In this document: positions 37,398 to 45,928 of the stretch, one piece after another
How positions within the stretch are numbered: position 1 is the stretch's first letter
How the letters are laid out: the number at the start of each line of letters is the position of its first letter
Assembly: GCF_008477545.1 (NCBI RefSeq)
Contig: NZ_VORA01000002.1
Span: 1 to 64,000 of the forward strand
Direction: 5' to 3'
Origin: Roseibium aestuarii
GTDB taxonomy: Bacteria > Pseudomonadota > Alphaproteobacteria > Rhizobiales > Stappiaceae
Length of the DNA stretch: 64,000 nucleotides
Notes under the pieces: model-generated
What the model saw: the letters and a program-made list of their open reading frames with translations, nothing else
Databases searched by the model: none
Told to the model about the DNA's origin: nothing
Program-made: the position numbers and the translations under genes

Positions 37398-37730
37398 TTA
37401 CTTGCCGGCCTTGGCCATCATGGCTTCGAACGGCTTGTAGGCGTCCTTGGACAGCTCGGTGTACATTTCGCCCAGCTTGGTCATTTCGCTCATCATGCCT
37501 TCATAGGCACTCTTGAAATATTCGGTCTGGGTTTCGAAGGCGGTTTCCAGGGACTTGGAGGCAACCATCTTTTCGACCACGGCAGAGCCCTCTTCGAAGG
37601 ACTTCTTCTGGTAGTCGGCCATTTCGGCAGCGATGGCCTGGACGCCCTTGGTCATCGCGCTCAGGCTTTCCATTGCAATGTCCATGTTGTCCTTGCCCAT
37701 CTTCTGGATTCCCTCAAAATTGTTCAGCAT
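37398..37730 (-). CDS. Phasin family protein
   Basis: A 110-residue, highly helical, lysine- and methionine-rich protein of the Phasin_2 family that coats polyhydroxyalkanoate granules. Typical stretches are MLNNFEGIQKMGKDNMDIAM and SAYEGMMSEMTKLGEMYTEL. The ATG at 37730 with GAGGCC upstream is preferred over an N-terminal extension of 62 residues that is not phasin-like. No PHA synthase is in the window, so a role in general granule binding or stress remains possible. Confidence 0.92.
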   Translation of the reverse strand: MLNNFEGIQKMGKDNMDIAMESLSAMTKGVQAIAAEMADYQKKSFEEGSAVVEKMVASKSLETAFETQTEYFKSAYEGMMSEMTKLGEMYTELSKDAYKPFEAMMAKAGK

Positions 37731-38410
37731 AATCTGGCCTCGATCCTTGGTGTTGATGCGCCCCTTGGCGAATTCAAGCAGGTCGTGCCAGCCCGTTGCT
37801 GGTCTGACCGGACCCGTCCCGATCGATCGGATGCCCCTGCGTCCAATCCCTGCCCTGCCCTGCCGCGAAAGATGATGCAGTGCACAAGAAATGTCAAGGC
37901 GACTTTCGCGCTGCAATATAAAAATCTGACCTAGGGGCAGAAATGCTTCAGCACCTCATTCTCTCGCCGACGACCGGCGGAGGGGGATGGCCGATCCGGC
38001 GAAAAGCGTGCGACCGAGGCAGCGCCCTGCCCTGCAACCCCACGCTCGCCGGTTTCCGGGATCGGACGCCCCGTCACCACAAAGCCGCAGGAATGGACGA
38101 GGCTGAACCAACACGCGCCCGCCTCTCTCACCGCGAACAGTCACCCGCGAGAAAAATCAATAAGACAACAATAAGAACACGAATCTAAAGCCAAATCACG
38201 GTCGCTGTAACAGACTATTAATCAAAATAAATTCCAGAAAAAACAATAAACTTAAGAAGTATTGTGATTATGCGAATTTAAAAACTGAAAAATTACAACG
38301 CCACCGATCTTAATCGACGTTAATACTAATTCTTCGCGAATATTTTTTCGCAAAACCCTCACGCGCCTTTACCAGTTCGTAACCGCGTTTGCATGAAATC
38401 GGAGGACGTG
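37731..38410. other. 680-bp intergenic region with an AT-rich island
   Basis: No gene was found. The part from about 38150 to 38345 is strikingly AT-rich compared with the GC-rich surroundings and includes a small stem tcgcgaa/ttcgcga-like pair around 38333-38352. It lies just before the strong ribosome site GGAGG of the carboxypeptidase gene, so it is likely to contain that gene's promoter(s). A divergent phasin promoter would be near 37740-37930. Confidence 0.5.
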
Positions 38411-40063
38411 ATGTTCGGGCAACGCCGCTTTTTCGCCCTCCTGCGATGCTGCGTTGTCCAGAGCCCAAACCTCGCACCAGGCAAGTCAGAGTTAGGTATG
38501 CGTATTTTTCGCGGTATGATCCGAGTGAGACACACAGTTGGCGCCCTTGCGCTCTCCGGCCTCATGGCGCTGGGGACGGGTGTCGCCCAGGCAAATTCGA
38601 AATATGCCGGCATCGTGGTCGACGCCAAGACGGGCAAGACCCTCTACGCCAATTCGGCCGACAGCAAGCGCTATCCGGCCAGCCTGACCAAGATGATGAC
38701 CCTTTACGTCGTCTTCGAGGAGCTGGAGGCCGGACGCCTCTCCCTCAAGACCCCGCTGAAAGTGTCGAAATACGCTGCCGGACGGCCGCCCTCAAAGCTC
38801 GGCCTGAAGCCCGGCTCGACCATTGCGGTCGAGGATGCGATCCTGGCGCTTGTGACCAAGTCTGCCAATGACGTGGCGGCGACCGTTGCCGAGAACATCG
38901 GCGGCTCCGAGGTCGAATTCGCCAAGCGCATGACCCGCACGGCCCGCCAGATCGGCATGAAGAACACAGTCTTCCGCAATCCGCACGGCCTGCCGAATGA
39001 CCAGCAGTACACGACCGCGCGCGACATGGCGACGTTGGGCCAGGCCCTGCAGGACCGCTTCCCGCGCTACTACACCTATTTCGACACCCGCGTGTTCACC
39101 TATCGCGGCGCCCGCTATGGCAACCACAACAAGCTGCTTGGCCGGGTGAAGGGTGTCGACGGCATCAAGACCGGCTACACCCGCGCGTCCGGTTTCAACC
39201 TCGTCACCAATGTCGAGCGCGACGGCCGTCACATCGTGGCCGTGGTCATGGGGGGAACGACGGGCCGGGCCCGCGACGCCCAGATGGTGGAGCTGATCAA
39301 CGCCTACCTGCCGAAGGCCAGCAAGGGCTCGCGCACCCGCGAACCGATCATGGCCTCCACCGCGCCGGTCGAGACTGCCGTGACCGCCGCCCTCTCCAAC
39401 GTGCCGCTGCCGGGCTTCAAGCCTGACCTGGGCACCGCCGACAGCAGTGGTCCGATGGTCCTGGCCCTTGCCGAACCGGCGCCGTCCCAGGTCGACCCTG
39501 CCGCCATCCTGACCGGCACCGTTCCGGTTCCGCCCCAGGCCGTTCAGACCCGGCTTGATTCGAGCTTCGAAGTGGCCGGCCTTGCCCTGCCGCCCGTGCC
39601 CGGCGCCAACCCGGCCGCCGACACCGGTGTGACCGCAGCCGTTCCGGCCGCCGCGACCCTGACCCGGGTCGCCGTCCAGTCCGGCGCGGCGCCCGCCCAG
39701 CCGGTCGCTGTTGCCTCCCTGGTTCCGGCCCCGATTCCGCCGGCGGCGATCGAGGATGAAGGCGACACCTCCGGCGACACCGACACGGTTGCCACCAACA
39801 ACAGCCCCGCCGAACAGCCCTCCTGGCAGATCCAGATTGCAGCTGCCGAGAGCGAAAGCGGGGCCATCAAGATGCTGAAGAAGGTTCAGGCCACCCACGG
39901 CCCCGCCCTGCGCGGAACCGTTCCGGTCACCGAGGAAGTGGCAAGCGGCGGGCAGACGCTCTACCGCGCCCGCTTCGCCGGCTTCGACAGCAAGTCCCAG
40001 GCATGGGCCGCGTGCAAGACGCTCAAGCGGTCCAAAGTCGCCTGCTATGCGATCTATCAGTAA
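38411..40063 (+). CDS. D-alanyl-D-alanine carboxypeptidase (peptidase S11) with C-terminal SPOR domain
   Basis: About 550 residues. After a signal segment (VGALALSGLMALGTGVAQA) the S11 peptidase domain shows SLTK (Ser91 nucleophile), KSAN and GIKTGYT, the three penicillin-binding motifs. A long Ala/Pro/Val-rich linker follows, and the last 80 residues form a SPOR domain that binds denuded peptidoglycan at division sites (SWQIQIAAAESESGA, YRARFAGFDSKSQA). The ATG at 38411 has a perfect GGAGG, but gives a basic n-region of about 45 residues before the hydrophobic core. Later ATGs (38498, 38516) give a normal one with weaker sites. Confidence 0.93.
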   Translation: MFGQRRFFALLRCCVVQSPNLAPGKSELGMRIFRGMIRVRHTVGALALSGLMALGTGVAQANSKYAGIVVDAKTGKTLYANSADSKRYPASLTKMMTLYVVFEELEAGRLSLKTPLKVSKYAAGRPPSKLGLKPGSTIAVEDAILALVTKSANDVAATVAENIGGSEVEFAKRMTRTARQIGMKNTVFRNPHGLPNDQQYTTARDMATLGQALQDRFPRYYTYFDTRVFTYRGARYGNHNKLLGRVKGVDGIKTGYTRASGFNLVTNVERDGRHIVAVVMGGTTGRARDAQMVELINAYLPKASKGSRTREPIMASTAPVETAVTAALSNVPLPGFKPDLGTADSSGPMVLALAEPAPSQVDPAAILTGTVPVPPQAVQTRLDSSFEVAGLALPPVPGANPAADTGVTAAVPAAATLTRVAVQSGAAPAQPVAVASLVPAPIPPAAIEDEGDTSGDTDTVATNNSPAEQPSWQIQIAAAESESGAIKMLKKVQATHGPALRGTVPVTEEVASGGQTLYRARFAGFDSKSQAWAACKTLKRSKVACYAIYQ

Positions 40064-40102
40064 GGCCGTCCAGCCCCGTTCCAGTCTCGCGTGAGGGTGC
40101 CA

Positions 40103-40810
40103 TCAATGTCTTCCGAGAAGCCGATCCTTAGCCTCGTTGAGCTTAGCAGCCAGGAAAGCGGAACCGCCTCTGTCGGGGTGCATGCGCTTCATCAGCCGGT
40201 GAAACGCGGCTCGAATTTCCGCGTCCCCGGCGCCGGGCGCAAGCCCCAGGACCTCGTAGGCCTCCTGATCTGTCATGGCGCCCGGGCGCGACGGGCCTCG
40301 CTCCCGATCTGCTCCATCCGCCTCGAAGTCTACACGCCAGCCGGCAAGCCGGCGGTCGAGGTAAGCTTCGACTAGGGAGAGGCTTTGCGCATCGGCCTGC
40401 GCCATGCGCCAGAGCGCCTCGAGCTCATCCCGCGACAGGCTGTCGAGGTCCCGCCCCGACAGCTCTCCCGCCAGGACCCCGCCGCCGATCCGGCCCGTAT
40501 CATGGTCCAGCTCCATCTCCACAAGCGCACTGCGCACCCGGGAGACCTGCCCCCCGCGCGGTTGCCCCGCGCGCCCCGCCGTCCCGCGCGAGAGCCTGGA
40601 CAGGCCCAGAAGCGACAGGCCGAAGGCCCCCAACGGCAAGGCCAGCACCAGCCGCCCGGCAATTCCCAGACCGGCGGCCGCCACCAGACAGACGATCCCC
40701 GCCACAAGCTTGAGCCCGCGCGCCAGATCCGCCGGATTGGCCCGGACGAAGCGCTGCGCACATAGGATCAGCACGGCAAAAAGGCCGAGACCGGCCAGAA
40801 AATAGATCAT
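40103..40810 (-). CDS. Membrane-anchored J-domain protein
   Basis: A 235-residue protein with two or three N-terminal membrane helices (MIYFLAGLGLFAVLILCAQ and an Ala/Leu/Gly-rich segment) and a C-terminal J domain. YEVLGLAPGAGDAEIRAAFH leads into HPD (residues 211-213) in RMHPDRGG, so it can stimulate DnaK. The membrane-first, J-last order is that of mitochondrial Pam18/Tim14, not of DnaJ. Its start overlaps the VWA gene's stop by 4 bp, so the pair is one functional unit. The partner and substrates are unknown. Confidence 0.88.
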   Translation of the reverse strand: MIYFLAGLGLFAVLILCAQRFVRANPADLARGLKLVAGIVCLVAAAGLGIAGRLVLALPLGAFGLSLLGLSRLSRGTAGRAGQPRGGQVSRVRSALVEMELDHDTGRIGGGVLAGELSGRDLDSLSRDELEALWRMAQADAQSLSLVEAYLDRRLAGWRVDFEADGADRERGPSRPGAMTDQEAYEVLGLAPGAGDAEIRAAFHRLMKRMHPDRGGSAFLAAKLNEAKDRLLGRH

Positions 40811-41598
40811 TCCGAACGTCCCTCATTTCGCGGCAGCCGCGCCAGCAGGGCCCGCGCCCCTTGCGCACCGGCGCCACCTCCAGCCTCCAGCCGCCGAAGC
40901 TCTTCGCGCCCGCCCGACGCATAGACGGCGACGGCCCGCAGCAGGGCGGCAAGCTCCGCCGCCGATCCGCTGGTGAAGGCGCAATGGGCGCCGCCGCTCA
41001 ACCGGGCCAGTTCCGCAAACGCCTGCCGCGCCACCGGGTCATCCCCCTCCTGAAACAGGAACAGGGGCACCCTCAGCAGTCCAAGTTCCCCGGCCCGGGC
41101 ACAGAGCTGGTCGATATCCTCCTCCATGCAGTCGCCCACATAGACGAGGGCCTGCACCGGTGCCTCGCGTGCCGCATCCAGCGCGGATTTCAGTACCTTG
41201 CCGATCTGGGTCCGGCCGCCGGCGCAGGAGATGCCGGACATGGCCCGCCCCAGATCATCGGCGCGCACCATCCAGCGCGAAGCCCGGCATTCTCCAAAAC
41301 CACGGAAATAGACCAGCTTGATCTCCAGCCCGGTCAGGCGGGCTGCCGCCTCGAACATTTCCGACTGGATATGCTGCGCCCGGTCCCAGGTCGCTTGCCG
41401 ACTCATGGTCGCATCCAGCGCGAAGATGAGCCGACCGCGCGGACGGTTCGCCTCCGGCACGGCCACGGATCGGGTGTCCTCGACCGAATGCAGGAACCGG
41501 CTGATGTCCTCGGCAGAGGAGACCGGACCACCGCTGGCCGGTGCTGTGAGACCGCCGGGCTGGAGAGCCGTCTTCGCCGGTCGCCTGGTGTCGCTCAT
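40807..41598 (-). CDS. VWA domain-containing protein
   Basis: A 263-residue cytoplasmic VWA-domain protein. A disordered N-terminus of about 50 residues is followed by the metal-ion-dependent adhesion site: LIFALDATMS (DxTxS at residues 62-66), a Thr in GGRTQIGK and an Asp in VYVGDCMEED. A cysteine-rich, helical second half follows. Such soluble VWA proteins usually hold AAA+ or chaperone complexes together. It precedes a J-domain gene by translational overlap. I cannot assign a process. Confidence 0.88.
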   Translation of the reverse strand: MSDTRRPAKTALQPGGLTAPASGGPVSSAEDISRFLHSVEDTRSVAVPEANRPRGRLIFALDATMSRQATWDRAQHIQSEMFEAAARLTGLEIKLVYFRGFGECRASRWMVRADDLGRAMSGISCAGGRTQIGKVLKSALDAAREAPVQALVYVGDCMEEDIDQLCARAGELGLLRVPLFLFQEGDDPVARQAFAELARLSGGAHCAFTSGSAAELAALLRAVAVYASGGREELRRLEAGGGAGAQGARALLARLPRNEGRSE

Positions 41599-41754
41599 CT
41601 CGCTCCCTGCCCTGTTCCGATGGAAAGCCTCTTGTCGCTCTGGCCATTAGATGCGGTCGCCCCCGGCCATTGCAAGACCGTGTGAACCGAGTTTGGCATC
41701 CGGGCAGACAGGATGAGATGGAAATCGAAGAGGCGGACCCGCGGGGCCTGCAGC

Positions 41755-42189
41755 TCAGAGCAGGCAGAGCTCGGCCAGTTCGCGCCGCATGTCCTCGGGC
41801 ATGGCCGCGTCCTCACGCGCCCCGCGCAGATCCTGGGGCGCTTCCTCGGGCTTGAGGTATCGCCATCCCTGGAACGGGCGCTTGGGCTGGAACTGGGTCA
41901 GGATCAGACGCGGTTCCAGCACCAGATCGCAGCGCTTGACGCCTGCCGCATCGGTGAAGGGACGAATGTCGAGGAGATGCTGACGCACCTGAATGCGGCC
42001 CTTGATCACCCAATAGAGGGAGCCGCCGTCGAGCAGCTCGTCACGGCGGGTCGGGATCATGCGGGTCGTGTGGATCTGTTCCGGTTCGCCGCCGACCATG
42101 CGCTGCTGCTCCAGCCGGAAATCGATCCAGGCTTGCAGGCTTTCCACGCTGTCCGCGCCGACGCAGAGTTTGACCAGGTTCAGGCTCAT
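41755..42189 (-). CDS. DUF1489 family protein
   Basis: A 144-residue protein of the DUF1489 family, restricted mainly to alphaproteobacteria and without assigned function. MSLNLVKLCVGADSVESL, TTRMIPTRRDELLDGGSLYW and DLVLEPRLI match the family. Ribosome-site evidence does not settle between ATG at 42189 and at 42207. It stands upstream of the VWA/J-domain pair on the same strand (156 bp away). Confidence 0.87.
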   Translation of the reverse strand: MSLNLVKLCVGADSVESLQAWIDFRLEQQRMVGGEPEQIHTTRMIPTRRDELLDGGSLYWVIKGRIQVRQHLLDIRPFTDAAGVKRCDLVLEPRLILTQFQPKRPFQGWRYLKPEEAPQDLRGAREDAAMPEDMRRELAELCLL

Positions 42190-42329
42190 GCCCCTGAGGT
42201 AAGGCATGGAGCCCGCCGGTCAACCGCACCAGCCCACGAGACACCGGCTTATGCACAGGAGAGCGAACACGAGCGCGCGAGGCTTCTCAAGAAGCGTTCA
42301 GACGGCGAGACACATATTCCTGAAATGGA

Positions 42330-42369
42330 AAAGGGCGCTGCCCTGCCATGCGGCCGGACAACGCCCTTT
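42330..42369 (-). terminator. Probable terminator after the small membrane protein
   Basis: Stem aaagggcg / cgcccttt around a 24-base partly structured loop, with ttttccattt on the minus strand. It lies within the 310-bp gap 42190-42499, which holds no other feature that I can see. Confidence 0.55.
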
Positions 42370-42499
42370 CGAACACTCCGTCTTGACCCTGTTCTTCGGT
42401 GGGTGAACCACCGGATGCCTGGGCTGGCGGTTCGGGCCGCCCGGCGGGTCATGGGACCGGTTCAGAAGCGGCGTCTTCCCTTCGGAAGAGGCCTGTTCC

Positions 42500-42634
42500 T
42501 TAGCCTGCCACGGCCATCGCCTGCTGGGCACCTTCAACATCGTTGAAGAGAACAAGCAAGGCGAAAGCGCTTCCCAGGGCAACAACCGTCCAGACGGTTA
42601 CGGCCCAGCAGGACTTCGGTGCATTTTCGTCCAT
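42500..42634 (-). CDS. Small single-helix membrane protein (44 aa), unknown function
   Basis: A 44-residue frame beginning MDENAPKSCW with one hydrophobic helix (VTVWTVVALGSAFALLVLF) and a short acidic/alanine-rich C-terminus. AAGGGG lies five bases before the ATG, an excellent ribosome site, and a hairpin with T run follows about 130 bp downstream, so it looks like a discrete transcript. I know of no family match. Small one-helix proteins often regulate a transporter or sensor. The evidence is coding layout only. Confidence 0.55.
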   Translation of the reverse strand: MDENAPKSCWAVTVWTVVALGSAFALLVLFNDVEGAQQAMAVAG

Positions 42635-42972
42635 GGAACCCCTTGATAACGGTCGAGGACACGACGCTTCGAGCGCTTTTGAATGTGTCCTCAATGGGGC
42701 AATGAATTAATGGATCCCTAACGTCTTCGCAAGTGCAAAAGTGAGGGTCCAGACCTGCACAATTCGCAGGTCAGCGCGTTCCTCGAGACAGAACAGACGC
42801 TTAGTCCTTAGTCGACACCAGTGGGTGTGCACAGGTAATTGTTACTACTGACAGGGGCTCCCTAACGCAAGCTCCTCGTTTAAAAAGACCAGACTTCGAA
42901 GATTCACGAAAGAGCTCCTCCCGCGGCAGGCCTTGCGGACCATCCGGGGAGCGGACAGACAGGACGGATTGC
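42635..42972. other. 338-bp gap upstream of DUF599 gene
   Basis: No gene seen. It contains an 8-bp inverted pair (gacctgc / gcaggtc, about 42752-42773). The leftward small-protein promoter and the rightward DUF599 promoter should both be here. Confidence 0.4.
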
Positions 42973-43728
42973 ATGACATCGATGAGCCCGCTGGATTTCG
43001 CCGCAGCCGCCTGGTTCCTGGTGGCCTGGTTCGGCTTCAACTGGCTGATCGACACCAGCCCCTGGCGCCACCGCACCCTGTCCAAGGCAATGGAGCTCTA
43101 CCGCCGCACCTGGTTCCACACAATGTCGGGTCGCAATGTCCGCATCATGGACACGGCCATCATCTCCGGCCTGCAGCAGGGCACGGCCTTCTTCGCCTCC
43201 TCGTCCCTGCTGGCGATCGGCGGCAGCTTCGCCCTCCTCGACAGCACGGAACAGATCCTTCAGGTGGCCGGCGACCTGTCGATCCCCGTCGAGCAGAGCC
43301 GCGCCCTGTGGGAGATCAAGGTGCTGGGGCTCATGCTCATCCTGGCCTACGGCTTCTTCAAGTTCGGCTGGGCCTACCGGCTCTTCAACTATTGCTCGAT
43401 CATGATGGGGTCGATCCCGGAGGCCGAGAAGGCCCCGCGGGAGATGATCCTGAGCCTTGCCGACCGGGCCGCCGACATGAATATCCTGGCGGGTAAGCAT
43501 TTCAACCGGGGTCAGCGGGCCCTGTTCTTCGCCATCGCCTTCCTCGGCTGGTTCGCCGGTCCGCTGGCCTTCCTCGGCACCACCTTGATGGTCGTGGCGG
43601 TACTGCTGCGCCGTCAGTTTGCCTCGCGCTCGCGCGATGCGGTGCTTTCCGGGCACCAGGTATTGCTGTCGCTGGAAACGAAGGATGGGGCAAACACCGA
43701 CACCGGCTCGTCGAACCCCTTCACCTGA
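42973..43728 (+). CDS. DUF599 family membrane protein
   Basis: A 251-residue protein of the DUF599 family with four hydrophobic helices (AAAWFLVAWFGFNWLI at the start; LGLMLILAYGFFKFGWAY; ALFFAIAFLGWFAGPLAFL). RLFNYCSIMMGSIPEAE is the most family-like motif. Function is unknown. The last 115 bp overlap, tail to tail, the end of the nucleotide cyclase gene on the other strand. Confidence 0.87.
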   Translation: MTSMSPLDFAAAAWFLVAWFGFNWLIDTSPWRHRTLSKAMELYRRTWFHTMSGRNVRIMDTAIISGLQQGTAFFASSSLLAIGGSFALLDSTEQILQVAGDLSIPVEQSRALWEIKVLGLMLILAYGFFKFGWAYRLFNYCSIMMGSIPEAEKAPREMILSLADRAADMNILAGKHFNRGQRALFFAIAFLGWFAGPLAFLGTTLMVVAVLLRRQFASRSRDAVLSGHQVLLSLETKDGANTDTGSSNPFT

Positions 43729-44858
43729 TACTGGCCGAAGAGCCCGGCGCGGCAGCCCATCAGGTCGGCAATCGCATCCGACACCAGCACATCCGTGTCC
43801 AGATCCTTGGCAAGCTCCGCGATGCGGGCCGCCAGGTTCACGACCGGACCGATGACCGTGAAGTCGAGCCGGTGATCGCTGCCCACATTGCCGAAGAACA
43901 CGTCGCCGGCGTGCAGGGCAATGCCGACGCGCATGTCGGGCGTCTCCATGCAGCAATTGCTGGTGTTGATGCCCTCTATGGCCTTCTTGGTCTGGCGGGC
44001 CGCCTTGAGCGCCCGCATGGCCGCTTCCCGCGGGTCGACATCGCCACCATAGGGGAAGATCGCCATCACCTCGTCGCCGATGAATTTCAGCACCTCACCG
44101 CCGTGTTCCTCCACCGCATTGGCCATGGCGCCGAAATAGCGGTTCAGGAAGGCGATCAGCTTGTCGGGCGGCAGGGTGTTGGACAGACGCGTGAAGCCGC
44201 GCAGATCGGCGAAGGACACGATGGCGGAGATCCACTCCCCCTCCCCGCGCTTCACCGTGCCATGCAGCACCCGGCTGCCGGCCCGCGGCCCCACATAGGT
44301 GTCGAGCAGCGTCTCTGCCGTGCGCCGCAGGGTGCTCATCTCGCAGACCACCGCCAGCGGCCGGATGATGGATTCGAACACCGCCAGATGAGTGTCGAAG
44401 AACCCGCCCGGCGCCTTGGTGGCATAGGTGACCGACTTGATGGTCCCGTCGGAGAAGTTCATGGGCATGGCGATGTAGTCGGTATAGCCCTCAGCCCTGA
44501 GGTCCGTGATGATCCCGTAAGGGTCGGACGTGTCGTCGGGACGGATGCGGCAGCGGACGCTGCGCTCCTCCTCATAGACGACCTTGAGCGGCGAGCGCAG
44601 GTAGCGGTCATCCAGCTCTTCCTCGGCCAGATAGCGGCGCAGCTCGTGGGTTCCGTCCGTGGTCCAGACAGCCCCTTCCGCGCGCACGCTGGGATGCAGC
44701 AGATTGATCGCGGTCGTCACCCGGTCCACCGGCACGCCGCCCTCACGCAGGCGCACCCCGAGCTCCGCAATCAGCTGGAGCGTATCCTGTTTGCCCAGCG
44801 CCTCCGCATAGAGCCACTGGACGATTTCAGCGGAAATGAGAGGCGCCTCAAGCACCAT
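43614..44858 (-). CDS. Class III adenylate/guanylate cyclase
   Basis: A 414-residue soluble cyclase. The first half (residues about 1-200) is a GAF-like sensory region (YTDYIAMPMNFSDGTIKSVT). The catalytic domain starts near 215: metal Asp in FADLRGFTRL and FIGDEVMAIFP, and the transition-state Asn/Arg pair in IGPVVNLAARI. The purine-specifying residues cannot be judged by eye, so ATP or GTP is left open. AAGGGAC precedes the ATG at 44858. Its 3' end overlaps the convergent DUF599 gene. Confidence 0.9.
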   Translation of the reverse strand: MVLEAPLISAEIVQWLYAEALGKQDTLQLIAELGVRLREGGVPVDRVTTAINLLHPSVRAEGAVWTTDGTHELRRYLAEEELDDRYLRSPLKVVYEEERSVRCRIRPDDTSDPYGIITDLRAEGYTDYIAMPMNFSDGTIKSVTYATKAPGGFFDTHLAVFESIIRPLAVVCEMSTLRRTAETLLDTYVGPRAGSRVLHGTVKRGEGEWISAIVSFADLRGFTRLSNTLPPDKLIAFLNRYFGAMANAVEEHGGEVLKFIGDEVMAIFPYGGDVDPREAAMRALKAARQTKKAIEGINTSNCCMETPDMRVGIALHAGDVFFGNVGSDHRLDFTVIGPVVNLAARIAELAKDLDTDVLVSDAIADLMGCRAGLFGQYQVKGFDEPVSVFAPSFVSSDSNTWCPESTASREREAN

Positions 44859-45044
44859 GGTCTCTGTCCCTTCTATCAACCCGGTCCCAATATTGGGTCT
44901 GGCGGCCCTTTTGCCAACAGGCTGCGGATCACGAGCTTGTGCCTGACGGTCCCTGGAAGCCCCCCGGAAGCCGCGCCTGCGCCCTTTCCTGCGCCCGGAC
45001 CTGACCCGGGCTGCGGCCCCCTGCCAGATCTTGCCGCCTAGCCC

Positions 45045-45845
45045 TCAGGGCGCGGGAAACAGCGCGGAAGTCTTGCCCGTCAGCCCGTAGACGGCCAGGC
45101 CGATCCATTCCCGAAACGCCGTGTCGAACCGCAGTGCTCCCGACGAAACCCCTGAAAAGAAAGAGGAAGCGCCGCGACCGTCTGGCACACGGAAGTCCAC
45201 CGGATAGGGCAGGATCGACGGGAAGCCCACCTGCCGGAACACCCCCACCGACCGTGGCATGTGATAGGCGGAGGTCACGAGGATCCAGGGTCCATCGCCC
45301 TTCGGCAAGGTCTCGATGAGCCGTTTGGTGAACACAGCGTTTTCAACCGTGTTGCGGGCCTTGTCTTCCAGCAGGATGCGCTCCGGCGCCAGACCGAAGT
45401 CTCCGAAGAGCTGCTGCGCGCCTTCCGCCTCGGTGAAGGAAGACCCGAAGAACACGCCCGCCCCGCCCGTGTGAATGACCGGAGCCTGCGGATAGCGGGC
45501 CGCAAGCGCGGGCACCACCGTCAGCCGTTCGGCTGCCTCGGTCAGCGCCACCGTCCCCCGGCCCTCGGAGGCGGTCACGTCGATCGATCCGCCAAGCACG
45601 ATGATGCCAGCCACGCGCGCCGGAAGGTCGGGCACGGGAAAGCGCTGTTCCAGCGGCTGCATCAGCCAGTTGGCGGCCGGGCTCAGGCCGACCACCAGAA
45701 GACCGGCCACACCGCCCCCTGCCAGCAGCCGCGAAAGCCCTTGCCAGGGCGTGAAGGAGAGCAGCACCCCGACGAGGGCGAGCGCCGCAAGCAGATTGCT
45801 GGGCTTGAGGAAAAAGAAGCCGATTTTCGAGAGAAGATAGAACAT
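45045..45845 (-). CDS. YdcF/DUF218 family membrane protein (ElyC-like)
   Basis: A 266-residue protein with two N-terminal membrane helices (FFFLKPSNLLAALALVGVLL; LAGGGVAGLLVVGLSPAANW) and a DUF218 domain: GIIVLGGSID, IHTGGAG, then ILLEDKARNTVENAVF and VTSAYHMPRSVGVF. E. coli ElyC and SanA of this family help the envelope, with ElyC tied to lipid carrier metabolism. A similar envelope role is likely. It starts back to back with the thiE gene. Confidence 0.9.
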   Translation of the reverse strand: MFYLLSKIGFFFLKPSNLLAALALVGVLLSFTPWQGLSRLLAGGGVAGLLVVGLSPAANWLMQPLEQRFPVPDLPARVAGIIVLGGSIDVTASEGRGTVALTEAAERLTVVPALAARYPQAPVIHTGGAGVFFGSSFTEAEGAQQLFGDFGLAPERILLEDKARNTVENAVFTKRLIETLPKGDGPWILVTSAYHMPRSVGVFRQVGFPSILPYPVDFRVPDGRGASSFFSGVSSGALRFDTAFREWIGLAVYGLTGKTSALFPAP

Positions 45846-45928
45846 TGCCCTTGCAGAACCCCTCCATGCCGGGTCAGACCGGTGCGCGCAGCTTGCCTGC
45901 CCGTCCCGCCGCAGCCCAAGGACCGTCC

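Noticed and set aside
36784..37516. Two plus-strand open frames between clpS and the phasin gene
   Set aside because: No ribosome site, no recognisable domain, and the second overlaps the phasin gene.
37870..37900. TGC-rich PhaR-like site upstream of the phasin gene
   Set aside because: atgcagtgca-type sequence is only loosely like the known site; too weak to call.
37731..37916. N-terminal 62-residue extension of the phasin frame
   Set aside because: The conserved protein begins at MLNNFEG with a good ribosome site; the extra part is unlike phasins.
38310..38323. CtrA-like site TTAA-N6-TTAA
   Set aside because: CtrA half-sites need a 7-bp spacing; here it is six in an AT-rich stretch where such words arise by chance.
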